A stretch of 64,000 nt of DNA from Polyangiaceae bacterium (lineage in GTDB: Bacteria > Myxococcota_A > Polyangia > Polyangiales > Polyangiaceae), in NCBI GenBank assembly GCA_013361525.1, contig JABFXY010000056.1, positions 1-64,000 of the forward strand. The letters are read 5' to 3'. The translations under genes were made by a program, and so were the position numbers. Under the pieces are notes generated by a model. That model worked only from the letters and a program-made list of their open reading frames with translations, was not told the origin of the DNA and ran no database searches. The number at the start of each line of letters is the position of its first letter. Positions within the stretch are counted from its first letter, which is position 1. Of this stretch, positions 7,530-16,140 are shown piece by piece.

Positions 7530-10500
7530 GTGTCCCAGATCGCTCGGCATCAGACAACACAAGCTCAAGACGCAGAATTGCGGTATCAGAGCGCCAACGA
7601 AGGCGGATTCGACCGGGAAGCGGGAGCGCTGATCCGAATTGCGAGCGCGCTCGGTCCTCGTCACGAGCGCAAGCTGAACCCGACCTCGCCGCAGCCGGTC
7701 CTGGTCTCCTTCACCACGCTCATCGGTGCTTGCTTGTTCGCGCCGGATCGAGCGTCGGAGTGGCTTCGTTCGGAGCTCGACGATTCCAATATTGCGGCGA
7801 TTCGCCAAGCGCTCGACCTCGCGGGTTCGGCGGAACCCGACGATGAGGATCCCGGGAGAGCTGCGGCGGCGCTCAACTTGGAGCCGGATACATGGAGTGA
7901 GTCTGCACGGGCCATCGAGCGAGATGCCAGGGCACGAGCGGCAGCTGCTGGTCTCACGATCGTTGCCACACGCCACCTCCTTGCCGCAGCAATCGCGTTG
8001 CCCGATGTGACCACGTACTTCGCCAAGCTCGGCATCGCGCCCGGCGACCTTCGCGAGCAACTCGTCGGCTTCATGGCGTTCGAGTGGCCCGATGAGGCGC
8101 TTACCGCGCCGTTCGAGGCGCGAGCAGACATGCCGCTCGTCTTGCCGAAGCTCGCCTTGAGCAACCTATCCTCAAACACGCGGGACGCATTCGTAGCAGC
8201 CAGCAAGCTCGCCGACAGCAATCGCCGACTCCTCGACGTTGCGCATCTCCTTGCAGGGGTTCTTACGTCGGTCGAGGATGACGACGCGATGGGCCCCGGC
8301 ATCCTTCAGGAAAGGGCTGGAGCGGACCTCGCGACGCGACGCGCGGGCATCCTCCTAATGGCACGACAAGCCAGCGGTCCACCCGGGGCGGCGCACCGTC
8401 TGCCCGAGCGGGAATATGTGGATTGGCCCGTGATGGACTGGCTGCGCGAAGCACACCGGTTCCTACGGTTAATGCACCGCAACGACCAACATCTGAGCCG
8501 CAATCATCTGATTGCGGCGGCCGTCGCACATCACATAGACGGAAGGCTCGGGGAGCAAATTGACCGTCTACTTGCGGCACTGGGCCTCAAGCGACGTGAC
8601 GTCGCTGAACAGTTCTATGAGGAAGTGGCGCGTACGCTCTCGGCCTCGGCGGAGGACCTGCCGGTCCTCGACGTGTGGTCGCGTCAACTTCGTGGCCGAG
8701 ATATCAAGCTGAGCGGGGTACAGCAGGCAGCGATCGTGGCGGACGTCGCTCCGAAAGAGGACCGGCTCGACTTCAAGCACGAGGCGCGTGCACTCGCGCT
8801 TCTCGCTTCCTCTTCGAAGATCGCGCCCCCTCTGTCGATCGCGTTGTTCGGCGATTGGGGGTCGGGCAAATCGTTCTTCATGAAACTGATGCGAGACGCA
8901 GTCTGCGAGGTAACTCCAAAAGACGAGCCGCCCGTCGTACAAATCGAGTTCAACGCTTGGCACTACTCCTCAGGAGATGTGTACGCAGGCTTGGCCCATC
9001 GCATCTTCTGTCATCTACAGAAGCCATTTGCCCAAGACTCCGATGGGGACGTTTCCGCCGTGCTCGAGAAGCTGCAATGGGCGGTGAAGTCACAGTCCGA
9101 TGCGAGGAACGACCTCGACCAAGCCCGTAAGGCGCAGGCTGCCGCGCAGCGCGAGCGAGACGAACGCGTCGCGACGTTGGCGCTCCGAAAGCTCGGCCTG
9201 CAAGAGAAGGCGCGCGCCGCGGCGACGATCGCTGTTGAATTACTCGGCGAAGACGAAGGGCAAAAGCTCCTGGCCACCGTGAACGAGGGGCTTAACGACA
9301 CGAACCTGACGGAAGAGGAGCGTGAAGAATTGCTCTCCTTCTTGCGGGCTGGCGCCCGCTCCACCTCCTTCCGTCTCGCCTCTGACCTTCTTCAGGACGG
9401 AGGCGCCCGCGCGCGTCTTCTCGCCCTGGTCGCGTCGATCCGAAAGGCACTCCCCCTCATGGTGATCGGCTTGGTGCTGTATGCCGTTTCGACCTACTTC
9501 CCATGGCGCACGGGCATCGAGAAGCTGTGCAAATTCGCGCTCACGGTCGCAGGCATCGCGACACCTGCATTCTCGCTCTACCAAGCCGCAAACGGATACT
9601 TCGACCGCGCCAAGGTAGTTCGCGCCGCAGTCGTCACCGGAATTCAAGCCATCGACGCAGAGGCTCGAAAACAGCAGCGTGCCAAGGACGAGGAGGTCAA
9701 AAAAGCGGAGGAAGCGCTTAACAATGCAACCAAAGAGGTGGAAAGAACGGAACGAAAGCTGGCCGAGACGGATGCGAGAGTCGAAGAAACACGCGCGGCG
9801 GCGGAAGCCTCACGACCAGAGCGCCGACTCCAAGCCCTCGTTCACAAGCGCCTCGAAGAAGGGACTTACGCGAAGCATCTGGGCGTGATCGAGACACTGC
9901 GTGACGACTTCGACAAGCTCTCGGTGCTTCTGCAGCGTCAGCAGCCCGATCCACGGCGCGAAGAGCTCCTGCGGGAGCTACAGCTGTCCGAAACGCAGCT
10001 CCCGCAAATCCGCCGGATCATCCTCTACATCGACGATCTGGATCGCTGTCCTCCGGAGAAGGTCGCAGACGTTCTACAAGCAGTCCACCTATTCCTCGCT
10101 TTCCCGCTCTTCGTCGTGGTGGTCGCCGTCGACGCGAGGTGGGCGTCGCAGGCGCTCCTCGCGACACATCGTCAGCTCGCGCTGGGCGCAGCATCGCCTG
10201 CCGATTACCTCGAGAAAATCTTTCAAATTCCTCTCTGGGTCGCACCGATGAATCGCTATGGTGCCAAACGCATTCTGCGAGATCTGTGGGGTGAGGCTTC
10301 TCGGGATTCGCGAAGTGCGGGCACGACGAACGGAAATGAGAGGGCACTGGCTTCACAAGCCCCGGCACCTAAACCCGAGACTGACAGCGCTTCCTCAGGA
10401 GTGCGTGATGCGACGAGCCGTGCGCGTTCGGACGAGGCCGTCGGAGACCAGTCCGTCAAAGACATCGAGTCGGCAGACGAAGTCGGACAAATGGCTCCCC

Positions 10501-10940
10501 GCGTGCGCGAGGCAATCACGCGCGACGAACTACTCTTCGCAGAAGGCCTCACGTCCTACCTGGGCCGGTCCCCGCGGCGACTGAAGCGCTTCGCAAATCT
10601 CTACCGTCTCGCAAAGGCAAGCATGAGCGAGCCTGACTGGGACGACTACGACCGCATGGATCACGAGGCGGTCTTGACCCTGCTCGCGCTCATCACAGGC
10701 TCGCCCAACCTCGCGCCCGAGGTGCTCCATGACCTGCAGGGAGGAGCCTGGGGCGTCGACTCATTGCCCGCGATTGCGACGCCTCGATCGCCAGGATACA
10801 GTCCAGAGGAAGTCACGACCGCAGGAGCGCTTCTCCGGTCCGCGGCCTCGAACCGCTCGCTCCGTCGCTGGGCGCCGTTCGTAATGCGCTATTCGTTCCG
10901 ACGGGAAGCGGTGCCTCTTCGAGGTTCGGCGCCTGCGTAG
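7530..10940 (+). CDS. Large ClpN-like/KAP family P-loop NTPase with membrane insertion (putative defence protein)
   Basis: An 1136-residue protein starting at a GTG with GGGAGG 9 nt upstream. Residues about 30-370 hold three or four Clp-N-like helical repeats (for example TRHLLAAAIALPDV, LDVAHLLAGVLTS, SRNHLIAAAVAHHID), a fold otherwise used for substrate or adaptor binding in ClpA/ClpB. A KAP-type NTPase follows: Walker A GDWGSGKSFFM near 441-451, the KAP motif QIEFNAWHYSSGDVY, two membrane segments inserted near 640-690, a long charged coiled coil (about 700-790), then Walker B ILYIDDLDRC near 831-840 and VVVVAVDARW. The C-terminus has the YLGRSPRRLKRFANLYRL element typical of KAP proteins. 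Known KAP NTPases are membrane-anchored, patchily distributed and tied to phage exclusion and conflict systems. It stands alone beside an ADP-ribosylglycohydrolase remnant. Function is inferred, not shown. Confidence 0.85.
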   Translation: MSQIARHQTTQAQDAELRYQSANEGGFDREAGALIRIASALGPRHERKLNPTSPQPVLVSFTTLIGACLFAPDRASEWLRSELDDSNIAAIRQALDLAGSAEPDDEDPGRAAAALNLEPDTWSESARAIERDARARAAAAGLTIVATRHLLAAAIALPDVTTYFAKLGIAPGDLREQLVGFMAFEWPDEALTAPFEARADMPLVLPKLALSNLSSNTRDAFVAASKLADSNRRLLDVAHLLAGVLTSVEDDDAMGPGILQERAGADLATRRAGILLMARQASGPPGAAHRLPEREYVDWPVMDWLREAHRFLRLMHRNDQHLSRNHLIAAAVAHHIDGRLGEQIDRLLAALGLKRRDVAEQFYEEVARTLSASAEDLPVLDVWSRQLRGRDIKLSGVQQAAIVADVAPKEDRLDFKHEARALALLASSSKIAPPLSIALFGDWGSGKSFFMKLMRDAVCEVTPKDEPPVVQIEFNAWHYSSGDVYAGLAHRIFCHLQKPFAQDSDGDVSAVLEKLQWAVKSQSDARNDLDQARKAQAAAQRERDERVATLALRKLGLQEKARAAATIAVELLGEDEGQKLLATVNEGLNDTNLTEEEREELLSFLRAGARSTSFRLASDLLQDGGARARLLALVASIRKALPLMVIGLVLYAVSTYFPWRTGIEKLCKFALTVAGIATPAFSLYQAANGYFDRAKVVRAAVVTGIQAIDAEARKQQRAKDEEVKKAEEALNNATKEVERTERKLAETDARVEETRAAAEASRPERRLQALVHKRLEEGTYAKHLGVIETLRDDFDKLSVLLQRQQPDPRREELLRELQLSETQLPQIRRIILYIDDLDRCPPEKVADVLQAVHLFLAFPLFVVVVAVDARWASQALLATHRQLALGAASPADYLEKIFQIPLWVAPMNRYGAKRILRDLWGEASRDSRSAGTTNGNERALASQAPAPKPETDSASSGVRDATSRARSDEAVGDQSVKDIESADEVGQMAPRVREAITRDELLFAEGLTSYLGRSPRRLKRFANLYRLAKASMSEPDWDDYDRMDHEAVLTLLALITGSPNLAPEVLHDLQGGAWGVDSLPAIATPRSPGYSPEEVTTAGALLRSAASNRSLRRWAPFVMRYSFRREAVPLRGSAPA

Positions 10941-11025
10941 TTTGCTCCCGCCTCCTCGTTTCGACGCGATGAGGGTTTCGCGCGTCCGGAACCTTAATTC
11001 AGGAACGAAACGAGACATTCGGCGG

Positions 11026-11044
11026 CGATGGGGCCGCCCCATTG
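11026..11044. terminator. Short hairpin between convergent genes
   Basis: CGATGGGG pairs with CCCCATTG (one G-T pair) around a 3-nt loop. It lies between the end of the KAP ATPase gene and the end of the DUF4262 gene, where a bidirectional terminator is expected. No strong T tract follows, so the call is tentative. Confidence 0.35.
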
Positions 11045-11105
11045 CGACCAATAAAACCTAATGTTGCATCCGCGCCGGATGGCCGCCCCGGCGCCCCGCC
11101 TCTGG

Positions 11106-11897
11106 CTACGCCCTGCCCATCGCCTTCAACAAAGGCAACATTCCCGCCTTCGCCGGATCCGCAATCTCCAATTGTGCCTGCCGCGCTCGGTATTGCGCAT
11201 CGTACCCGTCTTCATGCGGCAATCGTCCCTGCTTGTCGGGCCACGTGCATTGCAGCATTTTCGGAGGCGCATCTTCGTAAAGAGCCTTGAGCGGCCCCAG
11301 CAGAAGGTCGTGCCACTTCGGATCGATGGTGCGCAGCTCACAAATGAGCCGCTCGATGACGATATCGGTCCGCGTGCCGTGCTCGAAGCGCTCGCCGTCT
11401 CGAATGGCGCTCGCGAGGTTCCACACCATTTGCTGCATGACCTGCGGAGGGAGCCCGAAGACGACCACCTCGGGGTGGTCGAAGCGCTTTTGCAGGCCGA
11501 CGGCCATGCCCCAGAGGGGACGTTGGGGCGGGAAGAGGACGATTTGAAAGCCTTCCCTGTCGATGGTTTGGCGCACGACATCGAGCGGGCTCCGCTCCTT
11601 CGCGCGCGTCCACGGTGCCCCGGCGGCGGGCCGCTTCGCCGTCCACCCTCGCGGGAGATCGGCAAGCTCGGCGAGGGTGCGATCTTTGTCGAATAGACAT
11701 CCGAAGCACGCCGCGCGCGCGTCGGGAGTCGCCGTCGTCGTGCCGCAGAGGAGCTGCCAGTCGCCGTCCTCTTCGTGCGCGACACGGAGGATCGGGCGCT
11801 GCTCTTCGAGCACCGGGCGCGTCGTGATGACCTGTTTGTCGACAGGATCGGCAAAGGGCCAATCGGCAGCGGCGTGCTCGTGCTCGTGCGGTTCCAT
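11106..11897 (-). CDS. DUF4262 domain protein
   Basis: A 263-residue soluble protein. The N-terminal third (DWPFADP, ITTRPVLEEQRPILRVAHEEDGDWQLLCG) resembles small domains found alone or in immunity-like proteins. The C-terminal half carries the DUF4262 signature: GFQIVLFPP, LWGMAVGLQKRFDHPEVVVFGLPP and WNLASAIRDGERF. DUF4262 has no established biochemical role. The ATG at 11897 was chosen over an upstream start at 11942 because that extension overlaps the control region of the divergent nitronate monooxygenase gene and adds nothing domain-like. It is convergent with the KAP ATPase gene. Whether it belongs to the accessory patch or the ordinary chromosome is unclear; its codon use looks ordinary for this genome. 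Confidence 0.72.
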   Translation of the reverse strand: MEPHEHEHAAADWPFADPVDKQVITTRPVLEEQRPILRVAHEEDGDWQLLCGTTTATPDARAACFGCLFDKDRTLAELADLPRGWTAKRPAAGAPWTRAKERSPLDVVRQTIDREGFQIVLFPPQRPLWGMAVGLQKRFDHPEVVVFGLPPQVMQQMVWNLASAIRDGERFEHGTRTDIVIERLICELRTIDPKWHDLLLGPLKALYEDAPPKMLQCTWPDKQGRLPHEDGYDAQYRARQAQLEIADPAKAGMLPLLKAMGRA

Positions 11898-11947
11898 GGG
11901 CGGCGATGCTATCGACGAGTATGGTTCGCGCGAAAGAACCAACGACC

Positions 11948-12985
11948 ATGAGAGCCTTCCTCGACCGCCTCGGCGTCCAGCTTCCGATCATCCAAGCGCC
12001 GATGGCCGGCGGCCCGGACACGCCCGAGCTCGCAGCTGCCGTCGGCGAAGCAGGTGGCCTCGGCTCGCTCGGTTGCGCCTATCTCTCCGCGGAGCAGATC
12101 GACGCGCTCGTCGCGCGCACACGTTCGCTCGCGGGCAAGCCGTTCGCGCTGAACCTCTTCATTCGCGAGGATGACGCAACTGCTCCCGCCGATCCGGCCC
12201 CGATCTTGGCCATGTTTCGACAGGAGCTCGGCCTGCCGTCGCAGGGCCGCCCCGGCAAACCGCCGCCGTCCTTCGATGCCCAACTCGCCGCGGTGCTGCG
12301 CGCTCGCCCGCGCGTCTTCAGCTTCACGTTCGGGCTCTTGAAGCCCAGCCAACTCGACGAGCTGCGTGCCGCAAACATCCTGGTTGTCGGCACCGCCACA
12401 TCGCTCGACGAAGCGGAGGCGCTTGCGGCGCTCGGCGTCGACGCAATCGCCGCGCAGGGCAGCGAAGCGGGCGGTCACCGAGGCACGTTCATCGGCCGCA
12501 CGGAAGAGTCGCTGATCGGCACGATGGCGTTGACGAGGCAGATCGTGGCGAAGGTCAACATCCCCGTCATTGCAGCGGGCGGCATCATGGACGGCGCGGG
12601 CATTCGCGCGGCGTTCGGCCTCGGCGCAACCGCCGTACAGCTCGGAACGGCGTTTATGCTTTGCCCCGAAGCAGGCACCCACCCCGCGCATCGCGCACAC
12701 CTCCTGTCGCCCGAGGCACGCCGAACCGTCGTGACGCGCGCTTTCAGCGGGCGCGCAGCGCGCGGGATACGCAATCGCATGACCGACGCATTCGAAGGTG
12801 TCTCGACGCCGCCATTTCCGGTCCAACAAGAGCTCACCGCGGAGCTGCGCGCGGCCGCCGCGGCGCAGGGGCGCACCGATCTCATGCAGATGTGGACGGG
12901 CCAAGGGGCGCCTCTTCTGCGCGAGCTCCCCGCGGCCGTGCTCGTCCGCGCGCTCGCGGCCGAGGCGGGACTACCAATCACGTAG
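11948..12985 (+). CDS. Nitronate monooxygenase (2-nitropropane dioxygenase family)
   Basis: A 345-residue FMN-dependent TIM-barrel enzyme. Family landmarks are IIQAPMAGGPDTPELAAAV and GGLGSLG near the N-terminus, AQGSEAGGHRGTF in the middle and IPVIAAGGIMDGAGI plus GATAVQLGTAFM for phosphate binding. Nitronate monooxygenases oxidise alkyl nitronates, for example propionate-3-nitronate, to the aldehyde and nitrite, and are usually detoxifying. The ATG at 11948 is followed directly by the barrel's first strand, so the longer frame from 11906 was not used. It is divergent from the DUF4262 gene with about 50 nt between the starts. It appears monocistronic: a 466-bp non-coding stretch follows. Confidence 0.9.
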   Translation: MRAFLDRLGVQLPIIQAPMAGGPDTPELAAAVGEAGGLGSLGCAYLSAEQIDALVARTRSLAGKPFALNLFIREDDATAPADPAPILAMFRQELGLPSQGRPGKPPPSFDAQLAAVLRARPRVFSFTFGLLKPSQLDELRAANILVVGTATSLDEAEALAALGVDAIAAQGSEAGGHRGTFIGRTEESLIGTMALTRQIVAKVNIPVIAAGGIMDGAGIRAAFGLGATAVQLGTAFMLCPEAGTHPAHRAHLLSPEARRTVVTRAFSGRAARGIRNRMTDAFEGVSTPPFPVQQELTAELRAAAAAQGRTDLMQMWTGQGAPLLRELPAAVLVRALAAEAGLPIT

Positions 12986-13451
12986 TCTCGCCAAGCGGGA
13001 TATCTCGAATCCCCCACGCCCCGCGGCTACGTTGTGCCGACCAACCCGAGGCCCGACCCTTGAACACCTGATGGCATCCTTATGACGGTTTGGCCCTATT
13101 GAGACGTGCGCGATCCGAAGTTACCAGGTTGGGACTGGACCCCGTCGGATCGGATCGCTTTCGCTGCGAAAACCTGAGCCCCGCTCGAATGGCGGCTATC
13201 GCGAGACCCATTTCGTGCATGCTTGTCGATCCGAAGTCGGAGGGTCCCGTCTCGACCATACGACTTCGGTTCGCGATGACCGTCGCGCAAGGATCTCGCG
13301 CTGCGCGCCGCCCCGCGGTGAAGGATGGGTCCGAGCTGCCAGGGCGGAGCCGTCGACCCGACTGTTACCACCCATGGAACAGACCTTCCAGATTCCCCCA
13401 CTAATCCAGCTCGTGGAACGGGCTATGTTCGGGTTCTAGCGAGAAGCCTCT
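12986..13451. other. 466-bp interval without a convincing gene
   Basis: I see no RNA gene, insertion sequence or coding frame with a recognisable product here. The longest frame (13090-13404, plus) has a Ser/Arg-rich translation typical of GC-rich shadow frames. The only structure noticed is a 9-bp inverted repeat, CCGAAGTCG at 13231-13239 and CGACTTCGG at 13261-13269, with a 21-nt spacer. The 3' part presumably holds the pirin gene promoter. Confidence 0.5.
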
Positions 13452-14417
13452 GTGAACCGAGTGAGCCACGGTTTTGCACCGCGACTGTCCCGACGCCGAC
13501 TGATGATGGCTGCCGTGGGTGTGTCGGCGTGCAGTGATCCAACAGAGTCCCAATCAACCGAGGATACGTCGATGTTGGCGAGTGAGATTGCTCGACCCAA
13601 GCGCGAAATCATCCACCGAACGCGCGGGCGCGGCCGCGGTCCCATTACACGCCTCATGAGCCCGTCGGACCTGGGCCAGCTCCTCAAGCCGTTCGTCTTC
13701 CTCGATCTCGCGGTATTCGACGGCGAAGAGCGCATTCCGATGGAGCTCTTGTGGCACCCGCACTCCGGCATTGCCACGGTCACCGTCATGCTCGAAGGCT
13801 CCGTTCATATCGCCGAGACGACCGGCAAGAACGATGTCTTGCCCAAAGGGAGTATCGAGTGGATGCGCGCCGGCAATGGTGTTTGGCACACCGGCCAAGC
13901 CGCGCCGGGACACGTAAAAGTATTTCAGCTTTGGGTCGCGCTGCCGCCCGAGCTCGAAAACGGCCCGAACGAGAGTCACTACGTCATGCCGGAGGACGTG
14001 CCGACGGACGGTCGTGTGCGCGTCATTCTCGGAAGTTATGGCGGTATGACGAGCCCCATCGCCGCACCGGACATGATGACATATCTCCTCGTGAGCCTCG
14101 AAGACCACGAACGTTGGACGTACACCCCGCCGGACGGGCACGACGTCGCGTGGGTCGCCGTCGGCGACGGAGCGTTGAGAGCATCATCGCGTATTTCGAC
14201 CGGCGAGATGGCTACCTTCGCCGACGGATCGGAGCCCATCGAATTCGTCGCCGACGGCCGTGTGCGCTTCGTCCTGGGCTCGGCGCGAAGGCACCCACAC
14301 GATCTCGTGCTCGGCAGCTACTCGGTGCACACGAGCCCGGACGCGCTGCAAAAGGGCGAGGCCGAGATACGCCGCATCGGCGCCGAGCTGCGAAGGAATG
14401 GAACGCTGCGAGGCTGA
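13452..14417 (+). CDS. Pirin family protein with export signal
   Basis: A 321-residue bicupin. The pirin N-terminal domain is clear: FVFLDLAVFD, the metal-ligand HPHSGIATVT and VLEGSVHIAET. The metal site is incomplete: the later motif reads MRAGNGVWHTGQ, where the glutamate two residues after the histidine in classical pirins is replaced by glycine. The N-terminus is unusual for a pirin: an Arg-rich stretch (LSRRRLMM), a short hydrophobic run and SACS resemble a Tat and/or lipoprotein signal, so it may act outside the cytoplasm. The start is a GTG at 13452; a later ATG near 13500 would remove the Arg-rich part. Pirins are iron proteins, some with quercetinase activity; the role here is open. 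It is convergent with the TetR gene, 7 nt apart. Confidence 0.85.
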   Translation: MNRVSHGFAPRLSRRRLMMAAVGVSACSDPTESQSTEDTSMLASEIARPKREIIHRTRGRGRGPITRLMSPSDLGQLLKPFVFLDLAVFDGEERIPMELLWHPHSGIATVTVMLEGSVHIAETTGKNDVLPKGSIEWMRAGNGVWHTGQAAPGHVKVFQLWVALPPELENGPNESHYVMPEDVPTDGRVRVILGSYGGMTSPIAAPDMMTYLLVSLEDHERWTYTPPDGHDVAWVAVGDGALRASSRISTGEMATFADGSEPIEFVADGRVRFVLGSARRHPHDLVLGSYSVHTSPDALQKGEAEIRRIGAELRRNGTLRG

Positions 14418-14424
14418 GCGCTCT

Positions 14425-15063
14425 TCACGAGCGGCCGCGACCCTTGGGCTTCGGCGTGCTCGCTGCGCCTGATTTCGTCCGCGCGGCGGTCGAAACCACC
14501 TGACCGCCGACGACCGCTTTCAGCTCTTTGTGCGCAGCACGAAGGTGCGGTGACAGCGTTTTCGATTTCGCGTCGGCGATCCACCGGTCGTATCCGATTC
14601 GGAAAATCGCAATACCCGCCTCCGCCGCCAAGCTCGCCGCAGGCTCGGGGACGCGACGAGCACGTAACGCCTCCGCGACGGCCGCCGCGAGCGTCGTCAG
14701 CTTGATCAGCTCGCGTTCTCGAAGCTCGGGGTGCGCCACGATGAGCGCATAACGAGCCTTGCCGTGCTCGCGACGGCCCTCGAGTATCGGCGCGACCGCT
14801 TCGAGCGCGCCGACCACGCTGTCGAGAGGCGGCGTCGCGGGACCCGCCTTGCCGACGGCGTCCACGATGAGCGCTTGCAGCTCTTCGGTGCGTCCGAACA
14901 GGACTTCGCGCTTGTCGGTGTAGTAGCGAAAGAAGGTCCGCTCCGTGAGCCCGGCCTGCGCCGCGATGTCTTGCACCGTCGTCGCGACGTATCCGCGGGT
15001 TTGAAAGAGCTCCATCGCGGCCGCCTCGAGGCGTTCGCGCGCGTTCGGTTCCCATCGAGCCAT
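14425..15063 (-). CDS. TetR/AcrR family transcriptional regulator
   Basis: A 212-residue repressor-type protein. The N-terminal helix-turn-helix is typical: RERLEAAAMELFQTRGYVATTVQDIAAQAGLTERTFFRYYTDKREVLF, given here as a description of about residues 8-55 rather than one motif; the key elements are GYVATTVQDIA and ERTFFRYY. The C-terminal ligand domain is variable as usual, followed by a Lys/Arg/Pro-rich tail. The ATG at 15063 is used because the HTH starts soon after it. The gene is divergent from the NAD-dependent epimerase gene, and the 123-bp interval holds four copies of an 8-bp sequence, so it most likely represses itself and the epimerase. The inducer is unknown. Confidence 0.92.
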   Translation of the reverse strand: MARWEPNARERLEAAAMELFQTRGYVATTVQDIAAQAGLTERTFFRYYTDKREVLFGRTEELQALIVDAVGKAGPATPPLDSVVGALEAVAPILEGRREHGKARYALIVAHPELRERELIKLTTLAAAVAEALRARRVPEPAASLAAEAGIAIFRIGYDRWIADAKSKTLSPHLRAAHKELKAVVGGQVVSTAARTKSGAASTPKPKGRGRS

Positions 15064-15104
15064 CGGTCGAGATCCTAAGCCGAACCTGCGCGCGATAGCA
15101 GTGG

Positions 15105-15165
15105 CTGACATCGTCATTGCAGTCACTGACATCACTTGCTACGTCTGATGTCAGACGCTGACATC
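15105..15165. promoter_or_regulatory. Putative TetR operator cluster
   Basis: The octamer CTGACATC occurs at 15105-15112, 15126-15133 and 15158-15165, and its reverse complement GATGTCAG at 15147-15154. The last two copies form a perfect inverted repeat with a 3-nt spacer (15147-15165). The first two are 21 bp apart, two helical turns. All lie between the divergent TetR and epimerase starts, as expected for a TetR-family binding region. The palindrome sits just upstream of the epimerase Shine-Dalgarno site. Confidence 0.7.
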
Positions 15166-15186
15166 GCGTCTCGAAGGAGGTCTCCC

Positions 15187-16098
15187 ATGCGCGTATTCGT
15201 CACCGGTGCATCCGGCTTCATCGGTTCCGCGGTCGTGCCCGAGCTCGTGCGAGCGGGCCATCAGGTCGTCGGCCTCGCCCGCTCGGATGCCTCGGCCGCC
15301 GCCATTCAGGCGGTCGGGGGCGACGTTCTTCGAGGTGGGCTCGACGATCTCGACGGCCTGCGCGCCGGCGCGCAGGCGTCGGACGGCGTGATTCATCTCG
15401 CGTTCATCCACGACTTCGCGAACTTCGCGCAGGCCTCGCAGGTCGATCAGCGGGCGATCGAGACGCTCGGCGGCGCGCTCGAGGGCACGAACAAACCGTT
15501 GGTCGTCGCATCCGGTCTGCTCGGGCTCACGCCGGGACGTATCGCTTCCGAGCGAGACGATCCGAACCCGAATGCTTCTCCGCGGGTCGCGGGCGTGCAG
15601 ACGGCGCTCTCCTTCGCCGAGCGCGCCGTGCGCACGTCGATCGTGCGCCTGCCGCCCACCGTCCACGGCGAAGGTGACCACGGCTTCGTGCCCCGCCTCA
15701 TCGATATCGCGCGTGAAAAGGGGTTTGCCGCGTATGTCGGTGACGGCGCAAATCGTTGGCCCGCCGTCCATCGGCTCGATGCGGCTCGCCTCTTTCGACT
15801 CGCGCTCGAGCGCGCGAACGCGGGCTCGAGACTTCACGCCGTCGGAGACGGGGGAGTGCCCATTCGTGAGGTCGCGGGCGTCATCGGTCGCCGACTGGGG
15901 ATACCCGTCGTCTCGAAATCAGCGGCCGAGGCAGGCGACTACTTCGGTTTCCTCGCTCACATGATTGCGCTGGACCTGCCGTGCTCGTGCGAAATCACAC
16001 GCGCGGAGCTCGGGTGGGCCACGAGCGAGCTCGGGCTCGTCGCGGATCTCGATCGCGACCACTACTTCGCCCCAGGCAAGCGGTCGGCGCTGTTGTAA
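15187..16098 (+). CDS. NAD-dependent epimerase/dehydratase (atypical SDR)
   Basis: A 303-residue extended SDR. The cofactor motif is VTGASGFIGSAVV right at the N-terminus, followed by GHQVVGLARSD and the acidic-strand region. The middle holds IVRLPPTVHGEGDHGFVP and YVGDGANRWPAVHRLDAARLF, familiar from NAD-dependent epimerases of the YeeZ/YwnB-like kind. The usual catalytic YxxxK is not obvious, so it may be an atypical member with reductase or binding function. The ATG at 15187 is preceded by AAGGAGGT at ideal spacing, which rules out the longer frame from 15136. Its promoter region carries the TetR-type operator, so its expression is probably induced by a small molecule. Confidence 0.88.
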   Translation: MRVFVTGASGFIGSAVVPELVRAGHQVVGLARSDASAAAIQAVGGDVLRGGLDDLDGLRAGAQASDGVIHLAFIHDFANFAQASQVDQRAIETLGGALEGTNKPLVVASGLLGLTPGRIASERDDPNPNASPRVAGVQTALSFAERAVRTSIVRLPPTVHGEGDHGFVPRLIDIAREKGFAAYVGDGANRWPAVHRLDAARLFRLALERANAGSRLHAVGDGGVPIREVAGVIGRRLGIPVVSKSAAEAGDYFGFLAHMIALDLPCSCEITRAELGWATSELGLVADLDRDHYFAPGKRSALL

Positions 16099-16140
16099 TG
16101 GGGCAACGCCGACGGCCCGCCCGTTGCACAGGGTCCATCG

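Noticed and set aside
13000..13040. Possible tRNA T-arm (TCGAATCCCCC)
   Set aside because: The TTC of the T loop is incomplete and no acceptor, D or anticodon stem can be built around it.
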